Shown: positions 1 to 10,825, counted from the stretch's first letter. The stretch is 64,000 nucleotides of DNA from Gammaproteobacteria bacterium (GCA_018825305.1 JAHJEO010000018.1:186001-250000), one strand, 5' to 3'. A program made the numbers and translations. The notes: generated by a model from the letters alone, not told the origin.

Positions 1-326
1 GTTGCCTTGCGGACGTCCTTGTACTGTTCGCGCACATCCTTGCGCTGGTCAGGCGTCAGTTTTGCCCAGTCCTGCATGCGGCGCTGGACGCGATCCTGTT
101 CCTCGGGATTCATGGCGTGGTAGCGCTGGGCTATGCCGATCCACTTTTTTCGGCGCCAGGGTTCAAGCTTGTCCCACTCTCCGGCGAGCGGGGTCAGGAT
201 TTTCTTTTGCTGGGGAGTCAGTTCGACCCACGAAGGCTGGGTCAGCGGCGGGACGACCGCAAATGCCGATGGTTGCAGCAACAGGCCAAACGTTACTGCG
301 ACGAGTGCGAGGAGTGCTCTAGCCAT
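1..326 (-). CDS. DUF3106 family secreted protein (C-terminus cut by window edge)
   Basis: The reverse strand reads from an ATG at 326 to the left edge, giving 108 residues of an incomplete protein. Residues 1-22 form a signal peptide (a hydrophobic run MARALLALVAV... ending near PSAFA). The mature part is rich in W, Q, R and K, with short repeated phrases such as LTPQQKKIL, MNPEEQDRVQ and LTPDQRKDV. This is the pattern of the DUF3106 family, small periplasmic proteins of unknown role common in betaproteobacteria. The start overlaps the end of the upstream DUF3619 gene by 34 bp, so the two are probably translated from one message that begins with the sigma factor. Family membership is from memory of the motif style; function is unknown. 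Confidence 0.75.
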   Translation of the reverse strand, partial: MARALLALVAVTFGLLLQPSAFAVVPPLTQPSWVELTPQQKKILTPLAGEWDKLEPWRRKKWIGIAQRYHAMNPEEQDRVQRRMQDWAKLTPDQRKDVREQYKDVRKA

Positions 327-676
327 ACATGAAATCCACGGTCGAGGTAGACGGCAGGCGGGAGTTCGTCGGCGAGCAGGGCCGTATCCACCTCTTCGAA
401 TTCTGCGGCCTGTTCGAATTGTTGCCAGAGATAGGTGCCGCTTACCCCGATAATTAGGGCAACGGTCGCAAGTACCGTACGACCATGGCCAAACACCGCA
501 TCCGCGAAATGGTGTCCCAGCCCAGCCAGTTGCATTCCCCGCACAGCCACACGCCGATGTTCCAGCGCCTCCTGTCGGGACGCGTGGAGGCGCTTCGCCA
601 TGCCGCTGTCGAAGTGTTCGGTGCCATGGTTAAGAATCTGGCGGAGCTTGTAGCCGAATTCGGTTTCCTGGTCCAT
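293..676 (-). CDS. DUF3619 family membrane protein
   Basis: This 127-aa protein starts MDQETEFGYKLRQ, has an amphipathic N-terminal half with a LRQILNHG segment, and one membrane helix around residues 68-88 (VLATVALIIGVSGTYLW). A short acidic tail faces the other side. It matches the small DUF3619 proteins that sit between an ECF-type sigma factor and a DUF3106 protein in many Betaproteobacteria. The start is 11 bp after the sigma factor stop. By position it might be an anti-sigma-like membrane partner, but that is inference; nothing in the sequence shows sigma binding. Confidence 0.75.
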   Translation of the reverse strand: MDQETEFGYKLRQILNHGTEHFDSGMAKRLHASRQEALEHRRVAVRGMQLAGLGHHFADAVFGHGRTVLATVALIIGVSGTYLWQQFEQAAEFEEVDTALLADELPPAVYLDRGFHVWLEHSSHSSQ

Positions 677-687
677 GGTGTATGCCC

Positions 688-1251
688 CTATATGGTGACG
701 CCTTTAACCTTGAGTGCTGCCGCCAAGGCATGCGTCGCCCGGGAACAGTGCGTCTTGACACTGCCTTCCGAGCATCCCATTGCCGCGGCCGTTTCGGCGA
801 TATCCATTTCCTCCCAATAACGCATCAGGAAGGCCTCGCGTTGACGTGGCGGCAGCTTTTCGATTTCTTTCTCAATCAGTTCAAGCAGTTGAGTTTGCTC
901 AAGGCGCCCGTGCGGGGTTTCCTTCGCTCGCGCACCTTCTTCGTTCTGCAGGGTCTCCAGCGGGTCGGCAGTTTCGTCGTCCGCCGGTACCAGCGAGGAA
1001 AACAGGGTGGTCCAGGTCGTCCGTACTTTCCGCCAGCGATAATAATCGCGAATCGTGTTCTGCAGAATGCGCTGGAACAGCATCGGCAGTTCTACCGTGG
1101 GCTTGTCACCGTATTTCGACGCCAGCTTGATCATGGCGTCCTGCACGATGTCGAGGGCGGCATCCTCGTCACGAACGGCATAGAGTGCCTGCTTGAAGGC
1201 GCGTCGCTCGACTTCGGCGAGAAAATCGGAGAGTTCGGTGCGGGAGGCCAG
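688..1251 (-). CDS. Sigma-70 family (ECF-like) RNA polymerase sigma factor
   Basis: The 187-aa product has a region 2 core with DIVQDAMIKLA near residue 34 and a region 4 helix-turn-helix with LPPRQREAFLMRYWEEM followed by GCSEGSVKTHCSRA. The family normally begins with an ...ELSDFLAxVERRAFK-type segment, and this is encoded upstream of the first GTG in the frame. Back-reading finds no ATG, GTG or TTG before an in-frame TAA. The best start is a CTG at 1251 with a GAGGA box nine bases upstream. The gene heads a minus-strand unit with the DUF3619 and DUF3106 genes. If the CTG is not used, the product would start at the internal GTG (1146) and lose part of region 2. Confidence 0.85.
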   Translation of the reverse strand: MASRTELSDFLAEVERRAFKQALYAVRDEDAALDIVQDAMIKLASKYGDKPTVELPMLFQRILQNTIRDYYRWRKVRTTWTTLFSSLVPADDETADPLETLQNEEGARAKETPHGRLEQTQLLELIEKEIEKLPPRQREAFLMRYWEEMDIAETAAAMGCSEGSVKTHCSRATHALAAALKVKGVTI

Positions 1252-1308
1252 CGGTGAAAGTCCTCGATTCGTTAAGGGCTTACGCCCGCCTTACGCGCTG
1301 TGAACGCC

Positions 1309-1337
1309 TTGACCTGAGGCGGTCGAGCCAGTATTGT
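1309..1337 (+). promoter_or_regulatory. Probable sigma-70 promoter of the ilv operon
   Basis: TTGACC at 1309-1314 and TATTGT at 1332-1337 are separated by 17 bp, and would start RNA near 1344, about 34 bases before the ilvI ATG. The divergent sigma factor gene starts only about 60 bp upstream. No leader peptide rich in branched-chain residues was found in this short interval. Confidence 0.5.
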
Positions 1338-1377
1338 TACGCGTTTTCGGGCTCAGCCCGTGTTATTGGAAATAACC

Positions 1378-3087
1378 ATGCAGTTGACTGGCGCAGAAAT
1401 TGTAATCAGGTGCCTCCAGGAAGAAAAGGTCGAATACGTATTTGGCTATCCCGGTGGCTCGGTGTTGTTCATCTACGACGAGTTGTTCAAACAGGACCAA
1501 TTCAAGCACATTCTGGTTCGCCATGAGCAAGCTGCGGTCCATGCGGCCGATGCCTACTCGCGCTCCTCGCAGAAAATCGGCGTGTGCATGGTCACCTCCG
1601 GCCCCGGGGTCACCAATGCCGTGACAGGCATTGCGACTGCCTACATGGATTCGATTCCGTTGGTGGTGATCACCGGGCAGGTGCCGACTGCCTACATCGG
1701 ACAGGACGCCTTCCAGGAAGCGGATACCGTTGGCATCACGCGCCCCTGCGTCAAGCACAATTTCCTCGTCAAGGACGTCAAGGACCTCGCCGTCACCATC
1801 AAGAAGGCCTTCTATCTGGCCAAGACCGGCCGGCCCGGCCCGGTACTTGTGGATATTCCAAAGGACATCACCACCCAGAAGTGCGACTTCCATTATCCGA
1901 AGTCCATTTCGATGCGCTCCTACAACCCCGTGGTGAAGGGGCATTCGGGGCAGATCAAGAAGGCGGCGCAACTCCTGCTCGAAGCCAAGCGGCCAATGAT
2001 CTACGCTGGTGGCGGCGTGATCCTTTCCGATGCGTCCGACCGGTTGACCCGAGTCACGCGCAAGCTTGGCTTCCCCATAACCCAGACGCTGATGGGTCTC
2101 GGCGGGTATCCGGCAACCGATGGCCAGTCGCTCGGCATGCTGGGTATGCATGGCACCTACGAAGCCAACATGGCGATGCAGCACTGTGACGTGCTGCTGG
2201 CGGTCGGTGCGCGCTTCGACGATCGCGTGATCGGTAATCCCGCACATTTCGGCCAGGTGGCGCGCAAGATCATCCACATCGACATCGATCCCTCGTCGAT
2301 TTCGAAACGCGTCAAGGTGGATGTGCCGATCGTCGGTAACGTTCCTGACGTCCTTGATGAAATCCTCAAGTTGCTGGAGGCGGCCGACAGCAAGCCCGAT
2401 GCCAAGGGGCTTGCTTCCTGGTGGAAACAGATCGACGAATGGCGCGGCAAGAAGTCGCTGCAATACAAGCAGGGCAGCGATCTGATCATGCCCCAATATG
2501 TGGTCGAAAAGCTTTATGAAGTGACGGGCGGCGATGCCATCGTCACCTCCGACGTCGGCCAGCACCAGATGTGGGCGGCGCAGTACTACAAGTTCGACAA
2601 GCCGCGCCGCTGGATCAACTCCGGCGGCCTGGGTACCATGGGCTTCGGCCTGCCGGCGGCGATGGGCGCGCGCTTCGCCAACCCGAAGGCGACGGTGGCC
2701 TGCGTAACGGGTGAGGCCTCGATCCAGATGTGCATCCAGGAATTATCGACCTGCAAGCAGTATCGTTTGCCGATCAAGATCATCAACCTCAACAATGGTT
2801 ATCTCGGCATGGTGCGCCAGTGGCAGCAGATGTTCCACGGCAACCGCTACTCGGAATCCTATGTCGACGCGCTGCCTGATTTCGTCAAGCTGGCCGAGGC
2901 CTACGGTCACGTTGGCCTGAAAATCGAGAAGCCCGCAGACGTGGAGCCGGCCCTGCGGGAAGCCTTCGTCAAACACAAGAATGAACTCGTCTTCCTCGAC
3001 ATCCTGACCGATCCGACAGCCAACGTCTTCCCGATGGTTGCCGGCGGCAAGGGCCTGTCGGAAATGATCCTGGCGGAGGATCTGTAA
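1378..3087 (+). CDS. ilvI: Acetolactate synthase, large catalytic subunit
   Basis: This 569-aa thiamine-diphosphate enzyme condenses two pyruvates, or pyruvate and 2-oxobutyrate, in valine, leucine and isoleucine synthesis. The N-terminal domain has VFGYPGGSVLFIYDEL and the cofactor Glu in RHEQAAVHAADAY. The central domain follows from about residue 190. The C-terminal ThDP/Mg domain contains TGEASIQM and ends with INLNNGYLGMVRQWQ. The Asp of the classical GDAS motif is Glu here, as in other betaproteobacterial forms. The start at 1378 was chosen over an in-frame GTG at 1360 because MQLTGAEIVIRCL is the usual N-terminus and a GGAAA box precedes it. The small subunit gene follows after 2 bp. 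The symbol could equally be ilvB. Confidence 0.96.
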   Translation: MQLTGAEIVIRCLQEEKVEYVFGYPGGSVLFIYDELFKQDQFKHILVRHEQAAVHAADAYSRSSQKIGVCMVTSGPGVTNAVTGIATAYMDSIPLVVITGQVPTAYIGQDAFQEADTVGITRPCVKHNFLVKDVKDLAVTIKKAFYLAKTGRPGPVLVDIPKDITTQKCDFHYPKSISMRSYNPVVKGHSGQIKKAAQLLLEAKRPMIYAGGGVILSDASDRLTRVTRKLGFPITQTLMGLGGYPATDGQSLGMLGMHGTYEANMAMQHCDVLLAVGARFDDRVIGNPAHFGQVARKIIHIDIDPSSISKRVKVDVPIVGNVPDVLDEILKLLEAADSKPDAKGLASWWKQIDEWRGKKSLQYKQGSDLIMPQYVVEKLYEVTGGDAIVTSDVGQHQMWAAQYYKFDKPRRWINSGGLGTMGFGLPAAMGARFANPKATVACVTGEASIQMCIQELSTCKQYRLPIKIINLNNGYLGMVRQWQQMFHGNRYSESYVDALPDFVKLAEAYGHVGLKIEKPADVEPALREAFVKHKNELVFLDILTDPTANVFPMVAGGKGLSEMILAEDL

Positions 3088-3089
3088 TC

Positions 3090-4666
<1,577 letters not shown>

Positions 4667-4667
4667 C

Positions 4668-5312
4668 TTGGTAAATTATCCCCACCCCATCATCGCCAAG
4701 GAAGGCTGGCCTTTCCTTGGCGGTTCCGTCGCGCTGGCGCTGCTCGTCAGCTTTGGCGGTGGCGGCCTATGGTCGTTGCCGTTCTGGCTGGTCGCGCTTT
4801 TCGTCCTGCAGTTCTTCCGCGATCCACCGCGCGAGGTGCCGGGCGACGCCAGGAGCGTGCTGTCGCCGGCGGACGGTCGCATCGTCGCCATCGAGCCGGT
4901 GCGCGACCCGTGGCTGGAGCGCGATGCGCTCAAGGTCAGCGTTTTCATGAACGTATTCAACGTTCATTCGAACCGCAGTCCGGTCGCTGGCGAGGTGAAG
5001 CGCCGCTGGTATCACCCGGGCAAGTTCGTCAATGCCGACCTCGACAAGGCGTCGACCGAGAACGAACGCAATGCCCTGCACATCCACGCCACTACCGGTC
5101 ACGACATCACCTGCGTGCAGGTGGCCGGCCTGATCGCGCGTCGCATCCTTTGCTATGTCGAGCCCGGCGCACAACTGGAGCGCGGTCAGCGTTACGGTTT
5201 CATCCGCTTCGGTTCGCGTGTCGATCTCTACCTGCCAACCGATGTTCGGGTCAAGGTAGTCATCGGCGACAGGGTCAGCGCGACAAGCACCATTCTCGCC
5301 GAGTTGCCGTAA
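4668..5312 (+). CDS. psd: Phosphatidylserine decarboxylase proenzyme (short form)
   Basis: The 214-aa protein belongs to the short Psd group. It makes phosphatidylethanolamine from phosphatidylserine at the inner membrane. Two hydrophobic stretches (residues 17-45) anchor it. [17 protein letters not shown] is the conserved catalytic region, and [15 protein letters not shown] near residue 180 carries the Gly-Ser where the precursor cuts itself to form the pyruvoyl group. The start is a TTG one base after the ilvC stop; no ATG or GTG precedes the conserved [12 protein letters not shown]. The next gene, pssA, supplies its substrate. Confidence 0.93.
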   Translation: MVNYPHPIIAKEGWPFLGGSVALALLVSFGGGGLWSLPFWLVALFVLQFFRDPPREVPGDARSVLSPADGRIVAIEPVRDPWLERDALKVSVFMNVFNVHSNRSPVAGEVKRRWYHPGKFVNADLDKASTENERNALHIHATTGHDITCVQVAGLIARRILCYVEPGAQLERGQRYGFIRFGSRVDLYLPTDVRVKVVIGDRVSATSTILAELP

Positions 5313-5373
5313 TCGTCCGGCGGCGTCCCGTCACGGCTACAATGGCCGGGTCGCCAACTCCTTAACGCAATCC

Positions 5374-6141
5374 ATGTCGGCAATCCGTCCTCGCAAGGCG
5401 CTGATGAATCCGGAACTGCGCCGGCGCGGGATCTACATCCTGCCCAACCTGCTGACCACGGCAGCCCTGTTCGCCGGTTTCTACGCCATCGTGCAGGCCA
5501 TGAACCAGCGTTTCGAGCTTGCTGCGGTGGCCATCTTCATCGCGATGGTGTTCGACGGCCTCGATGGCCGCGTGGCGCGGATGACCCGTACCCAGAGCGC
5601 CTTCGGCGCCGAGTACGATTCTCTTTCCGATATGGTGTCGTTTGGCGCCGCACCGGCCTTGGTGATCTACGAATGGGCGCTGCGTGGCATGGGCAAGCTG
5701 GGCTGGGCCGCCGCCTTCATCTATTGTGCGGGCGCCGCGCTGCGGCTGGCGCGTTTCAACACCAACCTCGAAGTCGTCGACAAGCGCTATTTCCAAGGCA
5801 TGCCGAGTCCGGCAGCAGCGGCCCTGATCGCCGGGCTGGTCTGGGTGCTGCTCGATGCCGGCTTTACCGGCGAGGAGGCACGCTGGTATGCCTGCATCCT
5901 GACCATCTTTGCCGGTGTCACCATGGTCAGCAACATCCGCTACTGGTCGGGCAAGGACATCAATCTGAGGAAGAGCGTGCCCTTTGTCATGGTGGCGGCT
6001 GTGGCGCTGGGTTTCGCCCTGGTGTCGAGCTATCCGCCGGGTGTGCTGTTCGCCCTGTTCCTCGGCTACGCCCTGTCGGGCTACGTGGTGGCGGGGTGGC
6101 AGTGGTTCAAACGTCGCAAACCGGTTGCACGTGCGGAATAA
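5374..6141 (+). CDS. pssA: CDP-diacylglycerol--serine O-phosphatidyltransferase
   Basis: This 255-aa polytopic membrane enzyme makes phosphatidylserine from CDP-diacylglycerol and serine. It has the CDP-alcohol phosphatidyltransferase signature: DGLDGRVARMTRTQS (from about residue 55) continuing to GAEYDSLSD, with the D-G-x2-A-R-x8-G-x3-D-x3-D spacing. About seven hydrophobic helices follow or flank it. Its product feeds Psd just upstream. Two starts are possible: ATG 5374 (used here), or ATG 5404 with an AAGG box and a more typical MNPELRRRGIYILPN beginning. Confidence 0.94.
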   Translation: MSAIRPRKALMNPELRRRGIYILPNLLTTAALFAGFYAIVQAMNQRFELAAVAIFIAMVFDGLDGRVARMTRTQSAFGAEYDSLSDMVSFGAAPALVIYEWALRGMGKLGWAAAFIYCAGAALRLARFNTNLEVVDKRYFQGMPSPAAAALIAGLVWVLLDAGFTGEEARWYACILTIFAGVTMVSNIRYWSGKDINLRKSVPFVMVAAVALGFALVSSYPPGVLFALFLGYALSGYVVAGWQWFKRRKPVARAE

Positions 6142-6160
6142 TCTGGCTATAGTCGAATCC

Positions 6161-6271
6161 ATGAGCGCGATGACCTTCTTTTCCGCCCTGTTTCTGCTCC
6201 TCTCCGGCACTCTGCTGGCGCGTCGCTTCCTGCGCGCCAAAGTGCTGCCGTTGCTGCGCCGCGCGCGCTAG
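6161..6271 (+). CDS. Possible small single-pass membrane protein (36 aa)
   Basis: An ATG at 6161 opens a 36-aa frame with a hydrophobic helix (FFSALFLLLSGTLLA) and a strongly basic tail ending LLRRAR, a typical inner-membrane microprotein shape. It lies in the 211-bp pssA-leuA gap and has no good ribosome binding site. It may be fortuitous; no family was recognised. The rest of the gap holds nothing obvious apart from the leuA ribosome binding site. Confidence 0.25.
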   Translation: MSAMTFFSALFLLLSGTLLARRFLRAKVLPLLRRAR

Positions 6272-6352
6272 CAAACCCCACCCCCACAATTTGAGCAACA
6301 TGCGCCCGGCGGCCCCAGCCTCCGGGGTGCTTATCCGTATCCATGGGAGACG

Positions 6353-7888
6353 ATGATGGCAAAAGAACACTTGGTGATTTTCGACACAACCTTGCGCGAT
6401 GGCGAACAGAGTCCCGGCGCCGCGATGACCAAGGAAGAGAAGCTGCGCATCGCGCGCCAGCTCGAGCGGATGCGCGTCGATGTGATCGAAGCCGGTTTCC
6501 CGGCGGCGTCCCCCGGCGACTTCGAGGCGGTCAAGGCGGTGGCAGAGGCCATCAAGGATTCGACCGTGTGCGGCCTGGCGCGGGCCAACGAGAACGACAT
6601 CCGCCGCGCCGGCGAGGCGATCAAGCCCGCCAAGTCGGGCCGCATCCACACCTTCATCGCCACCAGCCCGATCCACATGCAGATGAAGCTGCGGATGGAA
6701 CCGGATCAGGTGCTGGAACAGGCGGTCAAGGCAGTGCAGTGGGCGCGGCAGTACACCGACAACGTCGAGTTCTCGCCGGAAGACGGCGGACGCTCCGACG
6801 TCGATTTCCTCTGTCGCGTGCTTGAGGCGGTAATCAATGCCGGTGCCAAGACTCTCAATATCCCTGACACCGTCGGCTACAACCTGCCGTCGGTCTGGGG
6901 CGGTCTGTTCAAGACCCTGCGTGAGCGTGTGCCGAATTCCGACAAGGCGATCTGGTCCACCCATTGCCACAACGATTTGGGCATGGCTGTGGCCAACTCG
7001 CTTGCCGCCGTCCAGAATGGCGCGCGCCAGGTCGAGTGCACCATCAATGGTCTCGGCGAGCGCGCCGGCAATGCGGCGATGGAAGAAATCGTCATGGCCG
7101 TGCGCACCCGCGCCGACCTCTTCGGCTGCGACACGCGCATCGACACGATGCAGATCGTTTCGGCGTCGAAGCTGGTGTCGCAGATCACCGGCTACGCGGT
7201 GCAGCCGAACAAGGCCGTGGTCGGCGCCAATGCCTTTGCGCACGAGTCCGGTATCCACCAGGATGGTGTGCTCAAGCACCGCGAGACCTACGAAATCATG
7301 CGCGCCGAAGACGTGGGCTGGACCACCAACAAACTCACCCTCGGCAAACTGTCGGGCCGCAATGCTTTCAGGACGCGCCTGCAGGAACTCGGCATCGACC
7401 TGGGCAGCGAGGATGCGCTCAATTCAGCCTTCGCCCGCTTCAAGGAGCTCGCCGACAAGAAGCGTGAGATCTTCGACGAGGATATCTTTGCCCTGGTCAG
7501 CGACGATGGCGTTCCGCCGGAGTACATCCGGCTGGTGTCGTCCATGTTTCATTCGGAAACCGGCGAGGCGCCGCAGGCCAAACTGGTGGTTTCCGTCGAT
7601 GGCGAAGAACGCCCCAGCGCTTCCTCGGGCAGCGGGCCTGTCGATGCCACTTTCAAGGCACTCGAAAACGTGATCCCGAGCGGCGCCGAGCTGCTGCTCT
7701 ATTCGGTCAATGCCATCACTACCGGCACCGATGCCCAGGGCGAAGTGACGGTACGCCTGTCCAAGGATGGTCGCATCGTGAATGGCCAGGGTGCCGACAC
7801 CGATATCGTGGTGGCCTCGGCCAAGGCCTACATCAATGCCCTGAACAAGCTGCACGCCGGTGGCGAAAAGCTCAATCCCCAGCTGTAG
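6353..7888 (+). CDS. leuA: 2-isopropylmalate synthase
   Basis: The 511-aa enzyme catalyses the first step of leucine synthesis, joining acetyl-CoA to 2-oxoisovalerate. The N-terminal TIM barrel has the signature [15 protein letters not shown] (metal Asp and catalytic Arg). [18 protein letters not shown] carries the HxH metal ligands, and [14 protein letters not shown] follows. The C-terminal LeuA allosteric domain (about residues 390-511) contains [25 protein letters not shown] box precedes tandem ATGs at 6353 and 6356. The ilvIHC genes upstream produce the precursor of its substrate. Its last 17 bp overlap the convergent DUF2069 gene. Confidence 0.96.
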   Translation: MMAKEHLVIFDTTLRDGEQSPGAAMTKEEKLRIARQLERMRVDVIEAGFPAASPGDFEAVKAVAEAIKDSTVCGLARANENDIRRAGEAIKPAKSGRIHTFIATSPIHMQMKLRMEPDQVLEQAVKAVQWARQYTDNVEFSPEDGGRSDVDFLCRVLEAVINAGAKTLNIPDTVGYNLPSVWGGLFKTLRERVPNSDKAIWSTHCHNDLGMAVANSLAAVQNGARQVECTINGLGERAGNAAMEEIVMAVRTRADLFGCDTRIDTMQIVSASKLVSQITGYAVQPNKAVVGANAFAHESGIHQDGVLKHRETYEIMRAEDVGWTTNKLTLGKLSGRNAFRTRLQELGIDLGSEDALNSAFARFKELADKKREIFDEDIFALVSDDGVPPEYIRLVSSMFHSETGEAPQAKLVVSVDGEERPSASSGSGPVDATFKALENVIPSGAELLLYSVNAITTGTDAQGEVTVRLSKDGRIVNGQGADTDIVVASAKAYINALNKLHAGGEKLNPQL

Positions 7889-8273
7889 TGACTGCTGACG
7901 GACGCGTGGCGCGGGCGTAGATGACGGCGGCGGCGAAGAACACCGTCGCTAGCAGCACTTCTGCGCCCGCCAGCAGCCGCATGGTTCCGGTATCCGTCGT
8001 GGCGCGAACGAGACCCTCGGTGAGGTAGGCGAGAATCAGCATCGACCCCCACTGGTGGGTGTAGCGGCGGCCATTGAGGATGCCGAAGAGCGGGGCCAGC
8101 AGCGGCAAGGTCTTCAGCACCAGCCATGAACCGCCGGGCTGCAGCGGCGCAAGTCGCAGTTCCCAGGCGAGGCACAGCGCGATCAGCGCGATCAGACTGA
8201 CGCTGGCGACGAGGTTGGCGAATTTGGCGCGAACAAAAAAGTCGGCGCTGGCGGCACGGCGGTTGGATGTCAC
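7872..8273 (-). CDS. DUF2069 family integral membrane protein
   Basis: This is a 133-aa protein with four predicted membrane helices. The hallmark [18 protein letters not shown] and [19 protein letters not shown] identify DUF2069, small proteins often beside the flavodoxin-like WrbA gene (not present here). The GTG start at 8273, with an AAGG box seven bases before it, is preferred over a longer ATG frame from 8399 that would run across the divergent YihY start. The N-terminal stretch AASADFFV is encoded by a copy of the dispersed motif (8236-8260), so this terminus may be recently altered. Function unknown. Confidence 0.8.
   Translation of the reverse strand: MTSNRRAASADFFVRAKFANLVASVSLIALIALCLAWELRLAPLQPGGSWLVLKTLPLLAPLFGILNGRRYTHQWGSMLILAYLTEGLVRATTDTGTMRLLAGAEVLLATVFFAAAVIYARATRPSAVTTAGD
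8236..8260 (+). repeat. Dispersed motif, copy 2 (inside the DUF2069 gene)
   Basis: A run of A followed by GTCGGCGCTGGCGGCACG lies within the first 15 codons of the minus-strand DUF2069 gene, where it encodes AASADFF in antisense relative to the motif orientation. Confidence 0.7.
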
Positions 8274-8353
8274 TGGCAAGCCTTTCGATACAATGCGGCC
8301 GATTATATGGCCCGCTTGCCCGCAGGCCCGGCAGCAGGCCTGACGGAGGTTCG

Positions 8354-9202
8354 ATGCACTGGATTCTTGCCCTTTTTCGCCTGGTTGCCAGTGTTGCACG
8401 GCGCTTTCATGTCGAGCGCTGCACGCAGACGGCCGCGGCCCTGTCGTTTGCGACGCTGCTTGGACTGGTGCCGATGTTCGCTGTCGGCGCGGTACTCATC
8501 TCCAAACTGCCGTTCGGCAGCGGATTGGGCAGTGCGCTGGAAAAATTCCTGCTCACCAATCTGCTGCCGGACAAGGCCGGTGCGGTGATCGCCAAGTATG
8601 TCGCCCAGTTCGCCCACCGTGCCGAACGGGTGACCTTGATCGGCGGGCTCGTGCTCGGATTGACGGCCCTGATCCAGATGCTGACCATCGAGCGCGCCTT
8701 CAATGCCATATGGAAGATCAGGGAAGCGCGACCCGTGCTGCAGCGCCTGGCCATGCATCTCGTCGCTCTGTTGGTGGGGCCGCTGGTGTTCGGCGGCAGC
8801 CTGGTCGCGATTACCTATCTGGCCAGCGTTTCGTTCGGGCTGCTCGACGAGCCGCGCTGGGTCAACACGCTGTTCTTCAAGGTCGTACCCTTCGTCTTCA
8901 TGGCGGTGCTGTTTGCCCTGGTCTATTGGGCCGTGCCCAATCGGCCGATTCGTGTGGCGCATGCGGTCACCGGTGGGCTATTCGCCGCCACCGGCTTCAT
9001 GCTGATGCAGCGCCTGTTCAGCCTCTATGTGGCAAAGCTGCCGACCTACACCGTAATCTACGGAGCTTTCGCCGCGATGCCGGTGTTCCTGATCTGGCTG
9101 GCCGCGTCGTGGGGCATCATCCTGGTCGGCGCCCTGGTGACGGCCGAACTGCCGCATGCGCTGGCGAGATCTAGCGGCCCGAAGGTGAAAAATCGCGGGT
9201 GA
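8354..9202 (+). CDS. YihY/UPF0761 family inner membrane protein
   Basis: This 282-aa protein has about six membrane helices. Diagnostic segments are QTAAALSFATLLGLVPMFAV near the N-terminus, PFGSGLGSALEKFLLTNLLP, and the C-terminal YGAFAAMPVFLIWLAASWG. Once called RNase BN, this family (PF03631) is now viewed as a membrane protein of unsettled role, not a nuclease. The ATG at 8354 follows an excellent GGAGG box. It is divergent from the DUF2069 gene and its 3' end overlaps the convergent PilZ-like gene by 32 bp. Confidence 0.88.
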   Translation: MHWILALFRLVASVARRFHVERCTQTAAALSFATLLGLVPMFAVGAVLISKLPFGSGLGSALEKFLLTNLLPDKAGAVIAKYVAQFAHRAERVTLIGGLVLGLTALIQMLTIERAFNAIWKIREARPVLQRLAMHLVALLVGPLVFGGSLVAITYLASVSFGLLDEPRWVNTLFFKVVPFVFMAVLFALVYWAVPNRPIRVAHAVTGGLFAATGFMLMQRLFSLYVAKLPTYTVIYGAFAAMPVFLIWLAASWGIILVGALVTAELPHALARSSGPKVKNRG

Positions 9203-10703
9203 ATTCGAAGAGTTCGATGCTGGCGGTCTGCAACAGCAGCGTGCTGGGGGTGCAATCCGTGAGCTGGATGCGGTCCTTGTTTTCGCTGACGAGGGTAAAC
9301 GTTCCCGCCTGATGAATTCCCGGCGCCGCCAGCAGTGCCTCGGCGCGTTTTGTCGCCGCCAACGGCGGCAGCCGGAATGCCTCGATTGCCGCTTCGTCGG
9401 TCAGCTGGTCGCCGCCGTTGTGCCGTATCAGGCGCACGGCTTCCGCTGCGGCCGCGACCAGTTCCAGCCCCAGTTCCAGATGCTCCGGGTTGTCGCTGCG
9501 TACCCAGCGTACCAGGCATAGCCCCCAGGGTTGGTCGGCAGCCGGCTGCACCGCAAGGGCGGAGCCGGCTGTAATGCCGCGGGTATTGCCGGAAACATGC
9601 ATGATGGCAAGCCCCCCGGGACTTTCGTTGAGCATCATCCAGTTGGTTGCCGTGATGCCTGTGGCGTCGGCGACCGGGCGCGCGTCGCCGCGCTGGTGGC
9701 GCCAAAGCGCCGCCAGGTCGCTGCAGACCTGGACTCGACTGTTGCTGCCGCGGCGCGACATGTGCCGTTTCGGCGGAGCCACCCAGCGGCTGGCGGCGCG
9801 GTGCAATGCCTGGCGCAGGGCAGGATTTGTCGTCGCCTCGTCCAACCCGATTGTCTCCGCGCCTTCTCCCGCAAGCAGATGTTCGATGTGCTCAAGTGCC
9901 GAACGACCGAGTTCGCGGCAGGAAAAACAAATGTTTCGCCCGTGGGCCAGGGGCGGGCGGCGCACGACGGCGCAGGGTGGCTGGTCGCGCCCGTCGTTTA
10001 TCCAGTACCAGGTTTCCGTCTCGTTGCTGGCAGGCAGCGTATCGGCGAACTCCACTTGACCGGAGAATTCCTGCAGATAGTCCAGCAGGAAATCGAGTTC
10101 GGCTGGCGTGAAACTCTCGGGCTGTGCAGCCGCCAGGGCGAGCATGGCCTTGAACAGGCGCAATACCGCATTGGCACCCGCGGGCAGCGTCGCGTCGTGC
10201 GGCGTTGCCGTCATTGTCCAGTGATAGATCGCCTGTGCCGTGCGCCACATGTCCGGCGGCGGCGGCGACGAAATCAGCAGCGCTACCTCCATCTGTTGCG
10301 CCAGGTTGCCCATGGCCAGTGCGCAGAGCGAGGTAGGGTTGCGGTGCAGGGTTTGCAGTCGGTCGGAGTCTGCCTCGCGCATCACCTTGTCGTAGGCGGC
10401 GGCGATGCCCCCATGGACATCGAGCAAGCCCTGCGAGATGGTCCGCAGCCTGCGGTCGGCTGGCAGCACCGTTTCGTTCAGCAGCGGCTTGAGCGCGGCA
10501 TTGACGGCATTGACGCGCGGCTGAAAGAGTTCGAGGATGCGCAGCAGTTGCAGCGGTGCCACGCCCATTTCGTCTACGGCGGCGAGATGGCTGCGCAGCG
10601 GCACCAGATCGCGCAGCGGATCCTCCGCCGGTGGCTGGGCCAGCCAGGCAAGCGCGCTATCGAGAGCCGGCGACGAAACGGTAGGGTCGATCGATTTTGC
10701 CAT
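9171..10703 (-). CDS. Uncharacterised cytoplasmic protein with C-terminal PilZ-like domain
   Basis: This is a 510-aa protein without membrane segments. The first 350 residues look all-helical, with a Cys pair in NICFSCRELGR. Around residues 350-450 the order NWMMLNESPGGLAIMHVSG, AGSALAVQ, LCLVRWVRSDN and LELGLELVA resembles a PilZ beta-barrel (strand, N-x-S-x-x-G, basic strand, GLE end), though the N-terminal RxxxR c-di-GMP motif is not clear. I do not know a characterised relative. The start at 10703 is uncertain: no ribosome binding site is evident, and an in-frame extension reaches 10814. A cyclic-dinucleotide link is a weak inference. Confidence 0.6.
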   Translation of the reverse strand: MAKSIDPTVSSPALDSALAWLAQPPAEDPLRDLVPLRSHLAAVDEMGVAPLQLLRILELFQPRVNAVNAALKPLLNETVLPADRRLRTISQGLLDVHGGIAAAYDKVMREADSDRLQTLHRNPTSLCALAMGNLAQQMEVALLISSPPPPDMWRTAQAIYHWTMTATPHDATLPAGANAVLRLFKAMLALAAAQPESFTPAELDFLLDYLQEFSGQVEFADTLPASNETETWYWINDGRDQPPCAVVRRPPLAHGRNICFSCRELGRSALEHIEHLLAGEGAETIGLDEATTNPALRQALHRAASRWVAPPKRHMSRRGSNSRVQVCSDLAALWRHQRGDARPVADATGITATNWMMLNESPGGLAIMHVSGNTRGITAGSALAVQPAADQPWGLCLVRWVRSDNPEHLELGLELVAAAAEAVRLIRHNGGDQLTDEAAIEAFRLPPLAATKRAEALLAAPGIHQAGTFTLVSENKDRIQLTDCTPSTLLLQTASIELFEFTRDFSPSGR

Positions 10704-10825
10704 CGCGCGAGTGCTAACGTTCAACAGCTTGCAGGCGAAGCGCGGTGGCTTGCCTGCGCGGACTTCCACCCGGGAAGCGCATTCGATTCTAGTAGAATTC
10801 ACAGCCTCGAACACAAGGAAATTTC

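Noticed and set aside
1363-2565. 400-codon minus-strand frame opposite ilvI
   Set aside because: Antisense shadow of a conserved gene in GC-rich DNA; low-complexity His/Asp/Gly protein without family features.
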